A DNA stretch of 41,825 bases, taken from an uncultured Bacilli bacterium. Lineage in GTDB: Bacteria; Bacillota_I; Bacilli_A; RF39; UBA660. The position numbers and the translations under genes were made by a program. Positions 8,606 to 15,886 of the stretch are shown in pieces. The stretch lies in NCBI GenBank assembly GCA_948629335.1, contig CAPHZB010000006.1, positions 1 to 41,825 of the forward strand, in the 5' to 3' direction. The notes below the pieces were generated by a model. It saw only the letters and a list, made by a program, of their open reading frames with translations. It was not told the origin of the DNA and made no database searches. Numbering within the stretch: the stretch's first letter is position 1; each line of letters opens with the position of its first letter.

Positions 8606-9835
8606 ATGAAGAAAGGATTTACATTAGTTGAACTTTTAGCAGTAATCACTGTTTTTGCTATTATTGTTGTACTTATCTTACCAAGAGTAGCAAAACATAT
8701 CGATGATTCAAAGGAAGACTTATATAAGGTACAGATTGATAGTATTGAGAATGCAACAAAAGATTATTTACTTAGTGAAAAAGGGAAGGCGGATAGAAAT
8801 AGGGCGCAGGAAAAAACCATTTATATTGAGTTAGCCAAATTACAAGAATATGATTTTCTTGAAAAAGAAAAAATTAAGAATCCACTGGATGGAGAAATTA
8901 TGAATGGGGTTATTAGGGTAACATACCGAAATAATACTTTTGATTTTGAATATTTAGAAATGAGTGTTACAGAAGCAGAAGAACATGACTTTACAGTAGA
9001 AAGATATATTTTAGACAAGGCGGATATTAAAACATCTGCCTCTACAGAAGATGGATTATATTCTTCTAAAATAAACTATCCTGGTGATATGGATGCAACA
9101 GGTAGTGCGAAAAATATGTATTATTATCGCGGAAATAATCCAAATAATTATATTCAGTTATTAATGGCTCCAGGAAGTTCAAATGCAGAAATGTGGAATA
9201 TTGTTAGTATTGATACAACAAATAAAGTAATGAAGCTAGTAAGAACTGGAAAAAAATCAAAAACAATATGGTCTGAAAGAGATGACGCAGCAAATATTCT
9301 TCTTTCTGAAGATTCCCTTAAGATGTATCAATATTTGAATACAACTGTTTTTAATAGCTTTAGTGATTCTTTAAAAAAGAATTTAAAAACACCTAAGTGG
9401 ATGTTGGGAGAAGTGGATAGTACTTCAAGTACACTTGATTTAGTAATGGGGGATGAAGCTTTAAAACAAGAAGTAAGAGGCACTGCCATTTCATTATTAT
9501 CTGTAAGTGACTATATGAATGCTTCTTTAGCGAGCTCTTGCAGAACGACAAATTTTGATGCACAATGTGTAGCAACGAATTGGCTTACGAATCTGGTTGT
9601 AAAGGATGATAGTAATATAGAGGTAGGATATTATTTAAGAAATACAGTAAAAGGACAACAGAAAGTTTGGTCCATTACTTCAAGCGGTCTTACTATGGCA
9701 AATGTTACAAGTTCTTTATATGTATATCCTGTCATTTATGTTCCAACTACTTTAGTACTTGACTCTTCTATGAATGATACAGGTGTAGCACCAATAGGTT
9801 CTGTTAGCAATCCATATGTGTTAAAGATGTATTAA
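8606..9835 (+). CDS. Prepilin-type N-terminal methylation protein 1
   Basis: The N-terminus MKKG|FTLVELLAVITVFAIIVVLILP is a class III prepilin leader, with cleavage expected after G4, glutamate at position 5 of the mature protein (here E9), and the hydrophobic helix used for pilus packing. The charged helix that follows (about 30-60) is also pilin-like. The rest of the 409-residue protein is much longer than a major pilin. From about residue 165 it contains a globular domain with MYYYRGNNPNNYIQLL and MWNIVSIDTTNKVMKLVR (about 195-213), ending SVSNPYVLKMY. Such fusions in gut Bacillota are probably minor pilins or anchored surface proteins; function is not known. It lies 3 bases after pbpB with AGGAAGG before the ATG. 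No pilus assembly ATPase or prepilin peptidase is in the window. Confidence 0.8.
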   Translation: MKKGFTLVELLAVITVFAIIVVLILPRVAKHIDDSKEDLYKVQIDSIENATKDYLLSEKGKADRNRAQEKTIYIELAKLQEYDFLEKEKIKNPLDGEIMNGVIRVTYRNNTFDFEYLEMSVTEAEEHDFTVERYILDKADIKTSASTEDGLYSSKINYPGDMDATGSAKNMYYYRGNNPNNYIQLLMAPGSSNAEMWNIVSIDTTNKVMKLVRTGKKSKTIWSERDDAANILLSEDSLKMYQYLNTTVFNSFSDSLKKNLKTPKWMLGEVDSTSSTLDLVMGDEALKQEVRGTAISLLSVSDYMNASLASSCRTTNFDAQCVATNWLTNLVVKDDSNIEVGYYLRNTVKGQQKVWSITSSGLTMANVTSSLYVYPVIYVPTTLVLDSSMNDTGVAPIGSVSNPYVLKMY

Positions 9836-9846
9836 AGGTGGTAATC

Positions 9847-11181
9847 ATGTGGCGAAATAGGAGGATTGTTTATATAGAGAAAAACAACAAAGGATTTACT
9901 TTGATAGAATTGCTTGCAGTAATTGTAATACTTGCAGTAATAGCCCTAATTGCAGTACCATTAATACTTAGTTTAGTAAATAAGTCAAGGCTAAAAGCTG
10001 CTGAGGAAAGTGCACTCTTTTATGTAGATACAATTGAAAATATGTTGATGATTAATAATATAGAAAATACGGATGGAAAAACCTATAAAGTAAAAGGAAA
10101 AACCGTTGTAGATGAAAATAATGAAGTCATTTTAAACTTAGAGATTAAGGGGGATACGCCCTATAATGGAGTAAATAACGAAATAAAAATAAATAATGGC
10201 TTTGTTGAGATGGCAAACCTAAGATTTAATGCTTACTATGTCCATTATGAAATGGATATGGAAACAAAAGAATTTAAAACATGTACCTCACAAAAAGGAT
10301 TTTTAGATAAATGTGATGGAACAGGTGAAGTCAAGCCAAGTACTCCAGATGAGCCTAAAGTTGAAAGTGGAGCAACGATAGAAATAGCAAAAGACAAAAC
10401 CTATCTAGCAGAAGTTTACCTAGATCCAACAGATATAAGTAAGAAATGTACCAAAGAAGAAGCTTTAGCAAATGTGAATGAATTTGGAACTCCGACATTA
10501 ATTAAAGAGGGTTGTATGAAATGGTATGTTTATAAAGACGATGGAAAAAATTATACAATGATTCTTGACCATAATACGACTGTACATGTGCAATGGAATA
10601 GTACATTAACGAATGATTCGAAAGAAGATCATAAAATGAAAGAAGTTGGTGAACAGTTAGAAAAAGATATAGGAAACTGGGATACATCTATTAAAAATAC
10701 TGCAAGGCTGATTAGTGCCGATGAGATTGCAGAGCTTACTGGAGCAAATAAGGAAGATAATTTAAAATGGAATAGTAACAAAATCTTAGGCTTAGGCAAT
10801 AGCCTTGCAGAAAATGATAAAGAGCAATTTATTGGTTGGTATTATTTAGATGGGAGTGGTTCAACGTATGGGGAATGGCGTAAAAAGACATATATTTTGA
10901 GTAGATATGATTGGTTATTTAATTATACATATAGTTGTTTAGGTGCGTCGGGTGGATATTTTTGTAGTGTGGCTGATTCAAATTCTTATAGATCCGACTA
11001 TGATGGTAAAAAATATTTCAGTGGGGGGTACTGGACAAGTACCTTGTTTGCACCAAGTCAGGTTCAAGATTCTTTGGAATTTAAGGTGTCTATTATAGAT
11101 GACTATGGTAGATTACATAATTCATCACCATTAATTGCACAGTCTTATGGAATTCGCCCAGTCATTACAATTCCTAAATAA
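9847..11181 (+). CDS. Prepilin-type N-terminal methylation protein 2
   Basis: After a longer basic leader the prepilin motif reads NNKG|FTLIELLAVIVILAVIALIAVPLIL, with cleavage expected after G16. A pilin-like helix and head follow (to about residue 160), the head being shared almost base for base with the gene at the start of the window. The C-terminal part is unrelated to that gene: a linker at 160-175, then a domain ending ARLISADEIAELTG, GGYWTSTLF and YGIRPVITIPK, a pattern seen in many large pilin-like surface proteins. I chose the ATG at 9847 because AGGTGG (9836-9841) precedes it; a GTG at 9838 is also in frame. Size is 444 residues. Two cysteines in the head (TCTSQKGFLDKC) could form a disulphide. 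Confidence 0.8.
   Translation: MWRNRRIVYIEKNNKGFTLIELLAVIVILAVIALIAVPLILSLVNKSRLKAAEESALFYVDTIENMLMINNIENTDGKTYKVKGKTVVDENNEVILNLEIKGDTPYNGVNNEIKINNGFVEMANLRFNAYYVHYEMDMETKEFKTCTSQKGFLDKCDGTGEVKPSTPDEPKVESGATIEIAKDKTYLAEVYLDPTDISKKCTKEEALANVNEFGTPTLIKEGCMKWYVYKDDGKNYTMILDHNTTVHVQWNSTLTNDSKEDHKMKEVGEQLEKDIGNWDTSIKNTARLISADEIAELTGANKEDNLKWNSNKILGLGNSLAENDKEQFIGWYYLDGSGSTYGEWRKKTYILSRYDWLFNYTYSCLGASGGYFCSVADSNSYRSDYDGKKYFSGGYWTSTLFAPSQVQDSLEFKVSIIDDYGRLHNSSPLIAQSYGIRPVITIPK
10028..10326 (+). repeat. Duplicated pilin head segment, copy 2
   Basis: This is the partner of the segment at 1-299, lying inside the complete pilin-like gene 9847-11181. The boundary of similarity falls at the same codon in both copies, at the junction of the pilin head and the variable C-terminal region. 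Confidence 0.9.
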
Positions 11182-11210
11182 ATAGTTGTACAATGAGAGG
11201 ATGTTAGTAA

Positions 11211-12312
11211 ATGAAAAAAGGATTTACTTTAATCGAATTACTCGCAGTTATTGTAATACTTGCAGTGATTGCATTAATAGCAGCAGCATCTATAATATGA
11301 TTATCTCCCATAAAGTATAAAATTTGAATTTTCCATTTTTAGAAGTCCTTATTTTATAAGGATAAAAAAATTATCGAAAATCTAAAAAAATAGTTTTTGG
11401 GAGATAATCATAATATCAATTATTAATCGAGCAGAAAAAGGTGCCTTAGAAGATTCTGCTTATGGAATTATAGAGGCAGGAAATGTCTTTTATATTGATC
11501 ATGTACTACCTGAAAGTAGTGCAGAAAGTTATGAGAAAATTAACTTTGAAATTGTAGGTGGTAAATTTGTAAATGTAAAAAATAAAGAAGAAGCTTTAGC
11601 GTTTAAAGGCTCTATGCCTAAAACTGGAAAGCTACAAATCAATGCGAATGGAGATACAGCCATAGCTATATGTAGTAGTAAGTATTGTGCATGTAAAACT
11701 GTATCTGAAACAAGAGTAACTGTTCAAAAAGAGGACTGTGAAATTGATGAAGAAACAGGAGAGATTGGAACAAAGAAAGAAACAAATCCTGTTGGAACAG
11801 TTATATCTTATATGGGTTCAGTAACTCCACCAGATGGCTATTTATCTTGTGATGGAAGTATTTATAATATCAGTGAATATCCGAAATTGGCAGAACAGTT
11901 TAAGGCAGGACTAGGTAGCTATAATTATTATGGTGGGGATGGGACAACTACTTTTGCAGTTCCAGATTTAAGAGGAGAATTCTTACGTGGCACAGGAACA
12001 AATGGACATACAAATAATGTTTTAAATGTAAAAGAAGGTTCAGGAAGTGATGTAGGTAAACACCAAAATTCAACTGTCATGGCCTCAGGAGTGTGGGGAA
12101 CTGGAAATTCAACAACAGAAAATAGAATATTTCAATATGGAGGCAATCGGAATTGGATAGTTAAAAATCAAGAAGCTAGCAAATCATCATCTGGCGCGTC
12201 AGGAAGAACATCATATACATCTACTCAAAGAATTACTGAAAACTATCAAGGAATAGAAAGTTATTCAGCCAGACCTACTAACACATCTGTTTTATATTGT
12301 ATCAAATATTAA
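11211..12312 (+). pseudogene. Pilin / phage tail-collar fusion, split by a 111-bp element
   Basis: The frame from ATG 11211 reads MKKGFTLIELLAVIVIL (prepilin leader, E at the expected place) and stops at TGA 11298-11300, created by an inserted palindromic element. Removing the element plus one 7-base target copy (118 bases) joins the reading frames exactly, giving ...AAASIISIINRAEKG and a 327-residue protein. From about residue 155 the C-terminal half matches the phage tail-collar family: GTVISYMGS.TPPDGYLSCDG, then YP.LAEQF and TFAVPDLRGEFLRGTGTN. This receptor-binding or fibre-tip domain on a pilin stalk suggests an adhesin; that is inference. An internal ATG at 11614 could express the collar part without an export signal, but no convincing ribosome-binding site precedes it. 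GAGAGGATG lies upstream of 11211. Confidence 0.85.
11299..11409. mobile_element. 111-bp palindromic MITE-like insertion
   Basis: The element starts GATTATCTCCCA and ends with its exact complement TGGGAGATAATC (12 bp). Both ends are flanked by the direct repeat ATAATAT (11292-11298 and 11410-11416), a 7-base target duplication. Inner bases also pair in part (ATTTTC with GAAAAT; TCCTTA with TAAGGA at the centre), so the whole unit can fold as one long imperfect hairpin. It has no coding capacity and carries stop codons. This is the structure of a non-autonomous miniature inverted-repeat element. No full-length partner element with these ends is in the window. Confidence 0.85.
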
Positions 12313-12409
12313 AAGGAAATGGAAAAGATTTTGTGAAGTAGGAAAACTTATATTGAATTACAAGTTGCGTTTGTTCCATGCATTGTAGCATCACAGAATG
12401 TTATTCAAC

Positions 12410-12434
12410 CTTATCTTTAGGGAGATAAGTTTTT
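12410..12434 (+). terminator. Rho-independent terminator after the pilin genes
   Basis: CTTATCT, loop TTAGGG and AGATAAG are followed by TTTTT. It lies in the 337-base gap 12313-12649, which shows only this and the next terminator; I see no gene there. Confidence 0.75.
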
Positions 12435-12442
12435 CAATGAAT

Positions 12443-12470
12443 AAAGAGTAACAAAAAGTTATTCTTTTTT
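12443..12470 (+). terminator. Second tandem terminator
   Basis: AAAGAGTAAC and GTTATTCTTT pair over 10 bases (one G-U) around AAAAA and run into TTTTTT. Together with 12410-12434 it marks the likely end of the mraZ-to-pilin transcript. Confidence 0.8.
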
Positions 12471-12649
12471 CGTTATGTTGTATTTGAAGCTTTTGCAGTA
12501 CAATTATTTTATTTTTGTTTGAAAAAGGGAATAAACTGCATTTTAGGAAAAACAAAAATAGAAAAACAGTCATTTTACAATAAGATTGAGATTTAGTAAA
12601 ATACCAAAAAAGAACAAATTGTGGGTAGAGGGATAGGGAGGAGACGGAA

Positions 12650-13558
12650 ATGTTTAAATTAAGAGGAGCAAATTATAGAACACTTCATCAATTAAAGAAA
12701 AATAATGAATATGTAGTTGAAGTCTATGAACCAAAAAAAGAAGGAGAAAAATATACTATCCTAAGTGATGCGATGTTTAAAGCATGTTTCAAAATGAGGG
12801 AAGAATCAAATATAGTTGTAAACTATTGTCGTATTTAGTTGATGTATCGTATGAAGAATTACTTAAAAACTTAGTACTTATGAAAAATGAAGTGAATAAA
12901 AATAAGAAGAAGGATAAAGGGAGTCGTTGCGATTATGTAGCCAAATTAGGAGATATGTATATTAATATTGAAGTAAATAATAACTCTTCTTTAGCTATCT
13001 TACAAAGGAATATGCAATATGTAGATGGAATATTCAGTAGAAAAAGAAAAGAAGGAAGTCAGGATAAAACAGAAGAATATAATTATATTATTCAAGTCAA
13101 TATCAATAATTTTGCATTTCAAGGAAATGAGAAAATCATTGATATATATGTTAAGAAATGAAGAAGGAATTGTATTAGATGACCATAAAATAATTGTTAA
13201 TATTTATATTCCCAATCTAAGGAGAAAATGTTATAATGAGGAAGAAAGATTAGAAGAAATAGAAAAGTATCTATTTGTACTGATAGAAAAAAACATAGAA
13301 AAAGCAAAAAGGATTGGAGGAAATATAGGAATCATGGAAGAATATATTGAAGAGATAGTAGAAGCATCAGAAACAGAAGAGTGGGGAGAAGCTTATAATA
13401 AAGAGGAAGCCTTAATTGATTATGGAGAACAGAAAGGTGAGCAAAAGAAACAACTTGAGATTGCATATAATCTACTCAAAATGAAAATGCCAATTGAGCA
13501 AATCAGTGAAGCAACATCCTTATCTATAGAAGAGGTAGAACATTTAAAAGAAACGTAG
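12650..13558 (+). pseudogene. Rpn / PD-(D/E)XK family nuclease, two frameshifts
   Basis: Three overlapping frames together spell one Rpn-family protein (recombination-promoting nuclease, PD-(D/E)XK fold, often annotated as transposase). Frame one gives YTILSDAMFKACFKMREES; at about 12820 it must shift to read LLSYLVDVSYEELL, CDYVAKLGDMYINIEVNN (the nuclease core, with D, E and an N in place of the usual Q) and EEYNYIIQVNINNF. At about 13145 it shifts back to give MLRNEEGIVLDDHKI, the YNPNL-like region and the C-terminal EQKGEQKKQLEIAYNLLKM...IEQISEATSLSIEEVEHLK typical of the family. GGGAGGAG precedes ATG 12650. Each shift is a single-base event and the two compensate, but the middle is only correct in the other frame, so the gene is broken unless the assembly has errors. 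Confidence 0.8.
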
Positions 13559-13868
13559 ATGATTCTTTAGAATCTCTAGGTAAGTGAAGGGAAAAATGTT
13601 TTTTAATGCCACTATAAGCAGATACAAAAATCATTTGCTTATCTTGTTAGATAACAGATTTATCTGTACAAAAATTGAAAACTTAGAAAGAGAATTTAAA
13701 AAGAGATTTATCGATAGAAGGTGATGGTTGTTGATAAGCGTATCCCAAATAACGAATATGTATATTGGGTTTTCTCTTTTTCTGAGAGCAAATGAAATTA
13801 TAATGCATGCTAGACTTTTAAATTTTATCATATGAGAAAAAAAGACTTTCTTTTTTCCTAAAATGTGG
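13559..13868 (+). other. Gene-free stretch with hairpins upstream of the T-box
   Basis: No gene is visible. The stretch holds a small perfect hairpin (GATTCTTTAGAATC, 13561-13574), a longer one pairing ATAAGCA (13614) with TGCTTAT (13636), and at about 13688-13735 a block (AGAAAGAGAATTT, then TTATC and GATAA around AAGGTGATGG) that looks like the distal stem I of a T-box, followed by CCCAA/TTGGG and a T-rich tract. It may be a decayed second leader RNA; this is a weak call. Confidence 0.3.
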
Positions 13869-14092
13869 TATACTTGATACATAAGTGAAAGGCCATAATG
13901 GAGAAATAGTAATAAATGTTTGTTTAGAAAGAGAACTTATTAGATGGTGAGAGATAAGGATAAACATGATTTTATGAATTCACCTCCTAGCTTGTAAAAC
14001 GGTGATGCGTTATAATCCTTAAGTGTGTAAGTAATTACAAAGTAAGGTGGTACCGCGTGTAAACACGTCCTTATAGAGGATGTGTTTTTTTG
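13869..14092 (+). promoter_or_regulatory. T-box leader with phenylalanine specifier
   Basis: The near-universal T-box sequence AAGGTGGTACCGCG is present at 14044-14057. It is followed by an intrinsic terminator: AACACGTCCT (14062-14071) pairs with AGGATGTGTT (14077-14086) and then T6. Upstream, stem I shows AGAGAACTTATTAGATGGTGAGAG and a lower helix ATGTTT/AAACAT. The specifier context GAA-TTC-ACC places the codon TTC at 13979-13981, meaning uncharged tRNA-Phe should favour the antiterminator. A TATACT -10 box lies at 13869-13874 with no clear -35. The controlled genes are the hydrolase at 14105 and pheST. Confidence 0.93.
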
Positions 14093-14104
14093 TGAGGTGT
14101 ATGT

Positions 14105-14812
14105 ATGAAAACAGTACTTTTTATTCATGGATTTTCGGCTAAGAAGGAAGATAATGCTTATTTATTAGATTATCTAAAGAGGAAGAACATTCATATAAAG
14201 ACATTTACTTTGCCTGGACATACAGAACATGGCGTAGAGAAAATCACTTATGATAAATGGCTAGAAAAAGCAGAAGAGGAACTATTAGAAATACTAAAAC
14301 AAACAAAAAGAATAATTTTGATAGGACATAGTATGGGTGGAGCCATTGCTACTATTCTTGCTTCTAGATATAGAGAGGTAGAAAAGCTTGTTTTGATTGC
14401 TCCCGCTTTTACAGTAGGCAGTTTGATTCAAAATAGGGAAGATATCAAAGATGTTGTTTTACGAAAGAAACATCCTTTTGGGACTGGGTTTGAAGGTGTA
14501 CTTCATAAACTATTTACGGTTCCCATTAAAGATGTAAAGGAAGTAAAAAAGGTTGCCTATCTAGCACATATCGCTTTAGAAAAGGTAGAATGTCCCATCT
14601 TACTGTTACACGGAACGATTGATCAAGTGGTGCCTATCTCATCAAGCATAGAGGTGTATGCAAAAATTAGAGGAGAGAAGCAATTTACCATTTTAACGGA
14701 TGTAAGACATCAAGTTTTTAAAAGTGATAAAAAGGAAGCAATATCGAAGTATATTTATAGCTATATTGTTGGAGGAATCCATTTTAAATTACATAGAAAA
14801 GAACATATATAA
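14105..14812 (+). CDS. Alpha/beta hydrolase (carboxylesterase/lysophospholipase-like)
   Basis: The 235-residue protein has the alpha/beta hydrolase layout: VLFIHGFSAKK (oxyanion-hole HGF, residues about 4-14), the nucleophile elbow GHSMGG (S near residue 77), LLLHGTIDQVVP (acid D near 178) and a late DVRHQVF histidine near 199. These form a complete Ser-Asp-His triad. It resembles the small carboxylesterases of the Est30/YvaK kind, and the substrate is not evident. There is no signal peptide, so it is cytoplasmic. It sits between the Phe T-box and pheS, 13 bases before the pheS ATG, so it should be induced by phenylalanyl-tRNA shortage; such a passenger in a pheST operon is unusual. Confidence 0.85.
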   Translation: MKTVLFIHGFSAKKEDNAYLLDYLKRKNIHIKTFTLPGHTEHGVEKITYDKWLEKAEEELLEILKQTKRIILIGHSMGGAIATILASRYREVEKLVLIAPAFTVGSLIQNREDIKDVVLRKKHPFGTGFEGVLHKLFTVPIKDVKEVKKVAYLAHIALEKVECPILLLHGTIDQVVPISSSIEVYAKIRGEKQFTILTDVRHQVFKSDKKEAISKYIYSYIVGGIHFKLHRKEHI

Positions 14813-14824
14813 AGGAGAATAAAT

Positions 14825-15886
14825 ATGAATGAAAAAAAAGAACAATTGAAAAAAGAATTAAAAGAAGCAATTTCAAATATTACAGATATGAATGCTTTGA
14901 ATGAATTAAAAGTAGAATATTTAGGAAAGAAAGGAAAAATTACAGAACTTTCTAGCGCACTTAAAGAAATGAGTACGGATGCGAAAAAGGAATTTGGAAA
15001 AATTTTGAATGAATTAAAAGAGGAAGCAACTTCTTTAGTTGAAGAAAAAAGGAGTCAAATTGAGGAGAGAATTTTAAATAAAAAATTAGAGAGTGAAAAA
15101 ATTGATATTACACTTCCTAGTAAGAAAATCAAAAGAGGAAGCAAACATCCAATGACTCGAATGGTGGAGCAATTTGAAGATTTATTTGTTTCTATGGGAT
15201 ATACCGTTTATGAAGGACCAGAAATTGAAAGTGATGAAAACTGTTTTCAAAAGTTGAATCTCCCTAAAGGGCATCCTGCAAGGGACGCACAAGATACATT
15301 TTATTTAGAAAATGAATATGAAAATTTTCTTTTAAGAACGCAAACATCAACGGCTCAGGTAAGAGCTATGGAAGAAAATACAGAAAAAGGACCAATTCGT
15401 CTTATTTGTCCTGGAAAAGTATATCGAAGAGACGAGGATGCAACACACTCGCACCAATTTATGCAAGTGGAAGGACTTGTCATTGATGAAAATGTCTCTA
15501 TGGCTGATTTAAAAGGGACACTTGAGTTATTTTGTAAAACGATATTAGGTGAAAAAACAGAAGTTCGTTTTCGTCCAAGCTTCTTCCCATTTACAGAGCC
15601 TTCTGTGGAAGTAGATGTTACTTGCTTTAAATGTGGAGGAAAAGGTTGTGCCCTATGTAAGCAAACTGGATGGATTGAAGTGTTAGGCGCTGGAATGGTA
15701 CATTCAAATGTTCTTACAATGTGTGGGTATGATTCTAAAAAATACCAAGGTTTTGCTTTTGGTACTGGAATTGATCGTTTTGCTATGTTTGAATATGGAA
15801 TCCCAGATATCAGGACGATTTATGGAAACGATATTCGGTTTTTAAAACAATTTGATAGAAAGGATGAGCGAAATGAAATTAAGTAG
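14825..15886 (+). CDS. pheS: Phenylalanyl-tRNA synthetase alpha subunit
   Basis: PheS forms with PheT the (alpha-beta)2 enzyme that charges tRNA-Phe. An N-terminal coiled-coil arm (residues 1-90) that contacts tRNA precedes the class II catalytic core: HPMTRMVEQFEDLF, the motif 2 region KVYRRDEDATHSHQFMQVEG, the substrate strand FRPSFFPFTEPSVEV, and motif 3 GFAFGTGIDRFAM. The four-cysteine insert CFKCGGKGCALCKQTGW is the form found in Gram-positive PheS. The length is 353 residues. Its last 14 bases overlap the start of pheT. Confidence 0.98.
   Translation: MNEKKEQLKKELKEAISNITDMNALNELKVEYLGKKGKITELSSALKEMSTDAKKEFGKILNELKEEATSLVEEKRSQIEERILNKKLESEKIDITLPSKKIKRGSKHPMTRMVEQFEDLFVSMGYTVYEGPEIESDENCFQKLNLPKGHPARDAQDTFYLENEYENFLLRTQTSTAQVRAMEENTEKGPIRLICPGKVYRRDEDATHSHQFMQVEGLVIDENVSMADLKGTLELFCKTILGEKTEVRFRPSFFPFTEPSVEVDVTCFKCGGKGCALCKQTGWIEVLGAGMVHSNVLTMCGYDSKKYQGFAFGTGIDRFAMFEYGIPDIRTIYGNDIRFLKQFDRKDERNEIK

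Noticed and set aside
11298..11300. TGA in the third pilin gene read as a recoded codon
   Set aside because: Further stops occur within the insert in all relevant frames, TGA ends other genes here, and the insert boundaries are explained by a target duplication.
11614..12312. Internal ATG of the collar half as an independent start
   Set aside because: No convincing ribosome-binding site precedes it and the same frame continues upstream to the edge of the insert with pilin-like sequence.
12784..13161. Middle frame of the Rpn locus as an independent gene
   Set aside because: Its residues are the internal part of one family protein whose ends lie in the other frame; it has no ribosome site of its own.
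13631..13882. 83-residue minus-strand frame upstream of the T-box
   Set aside because: It overlaps the T-box promoter region, has AT-driven composition and no ribosome-binding site or known family.
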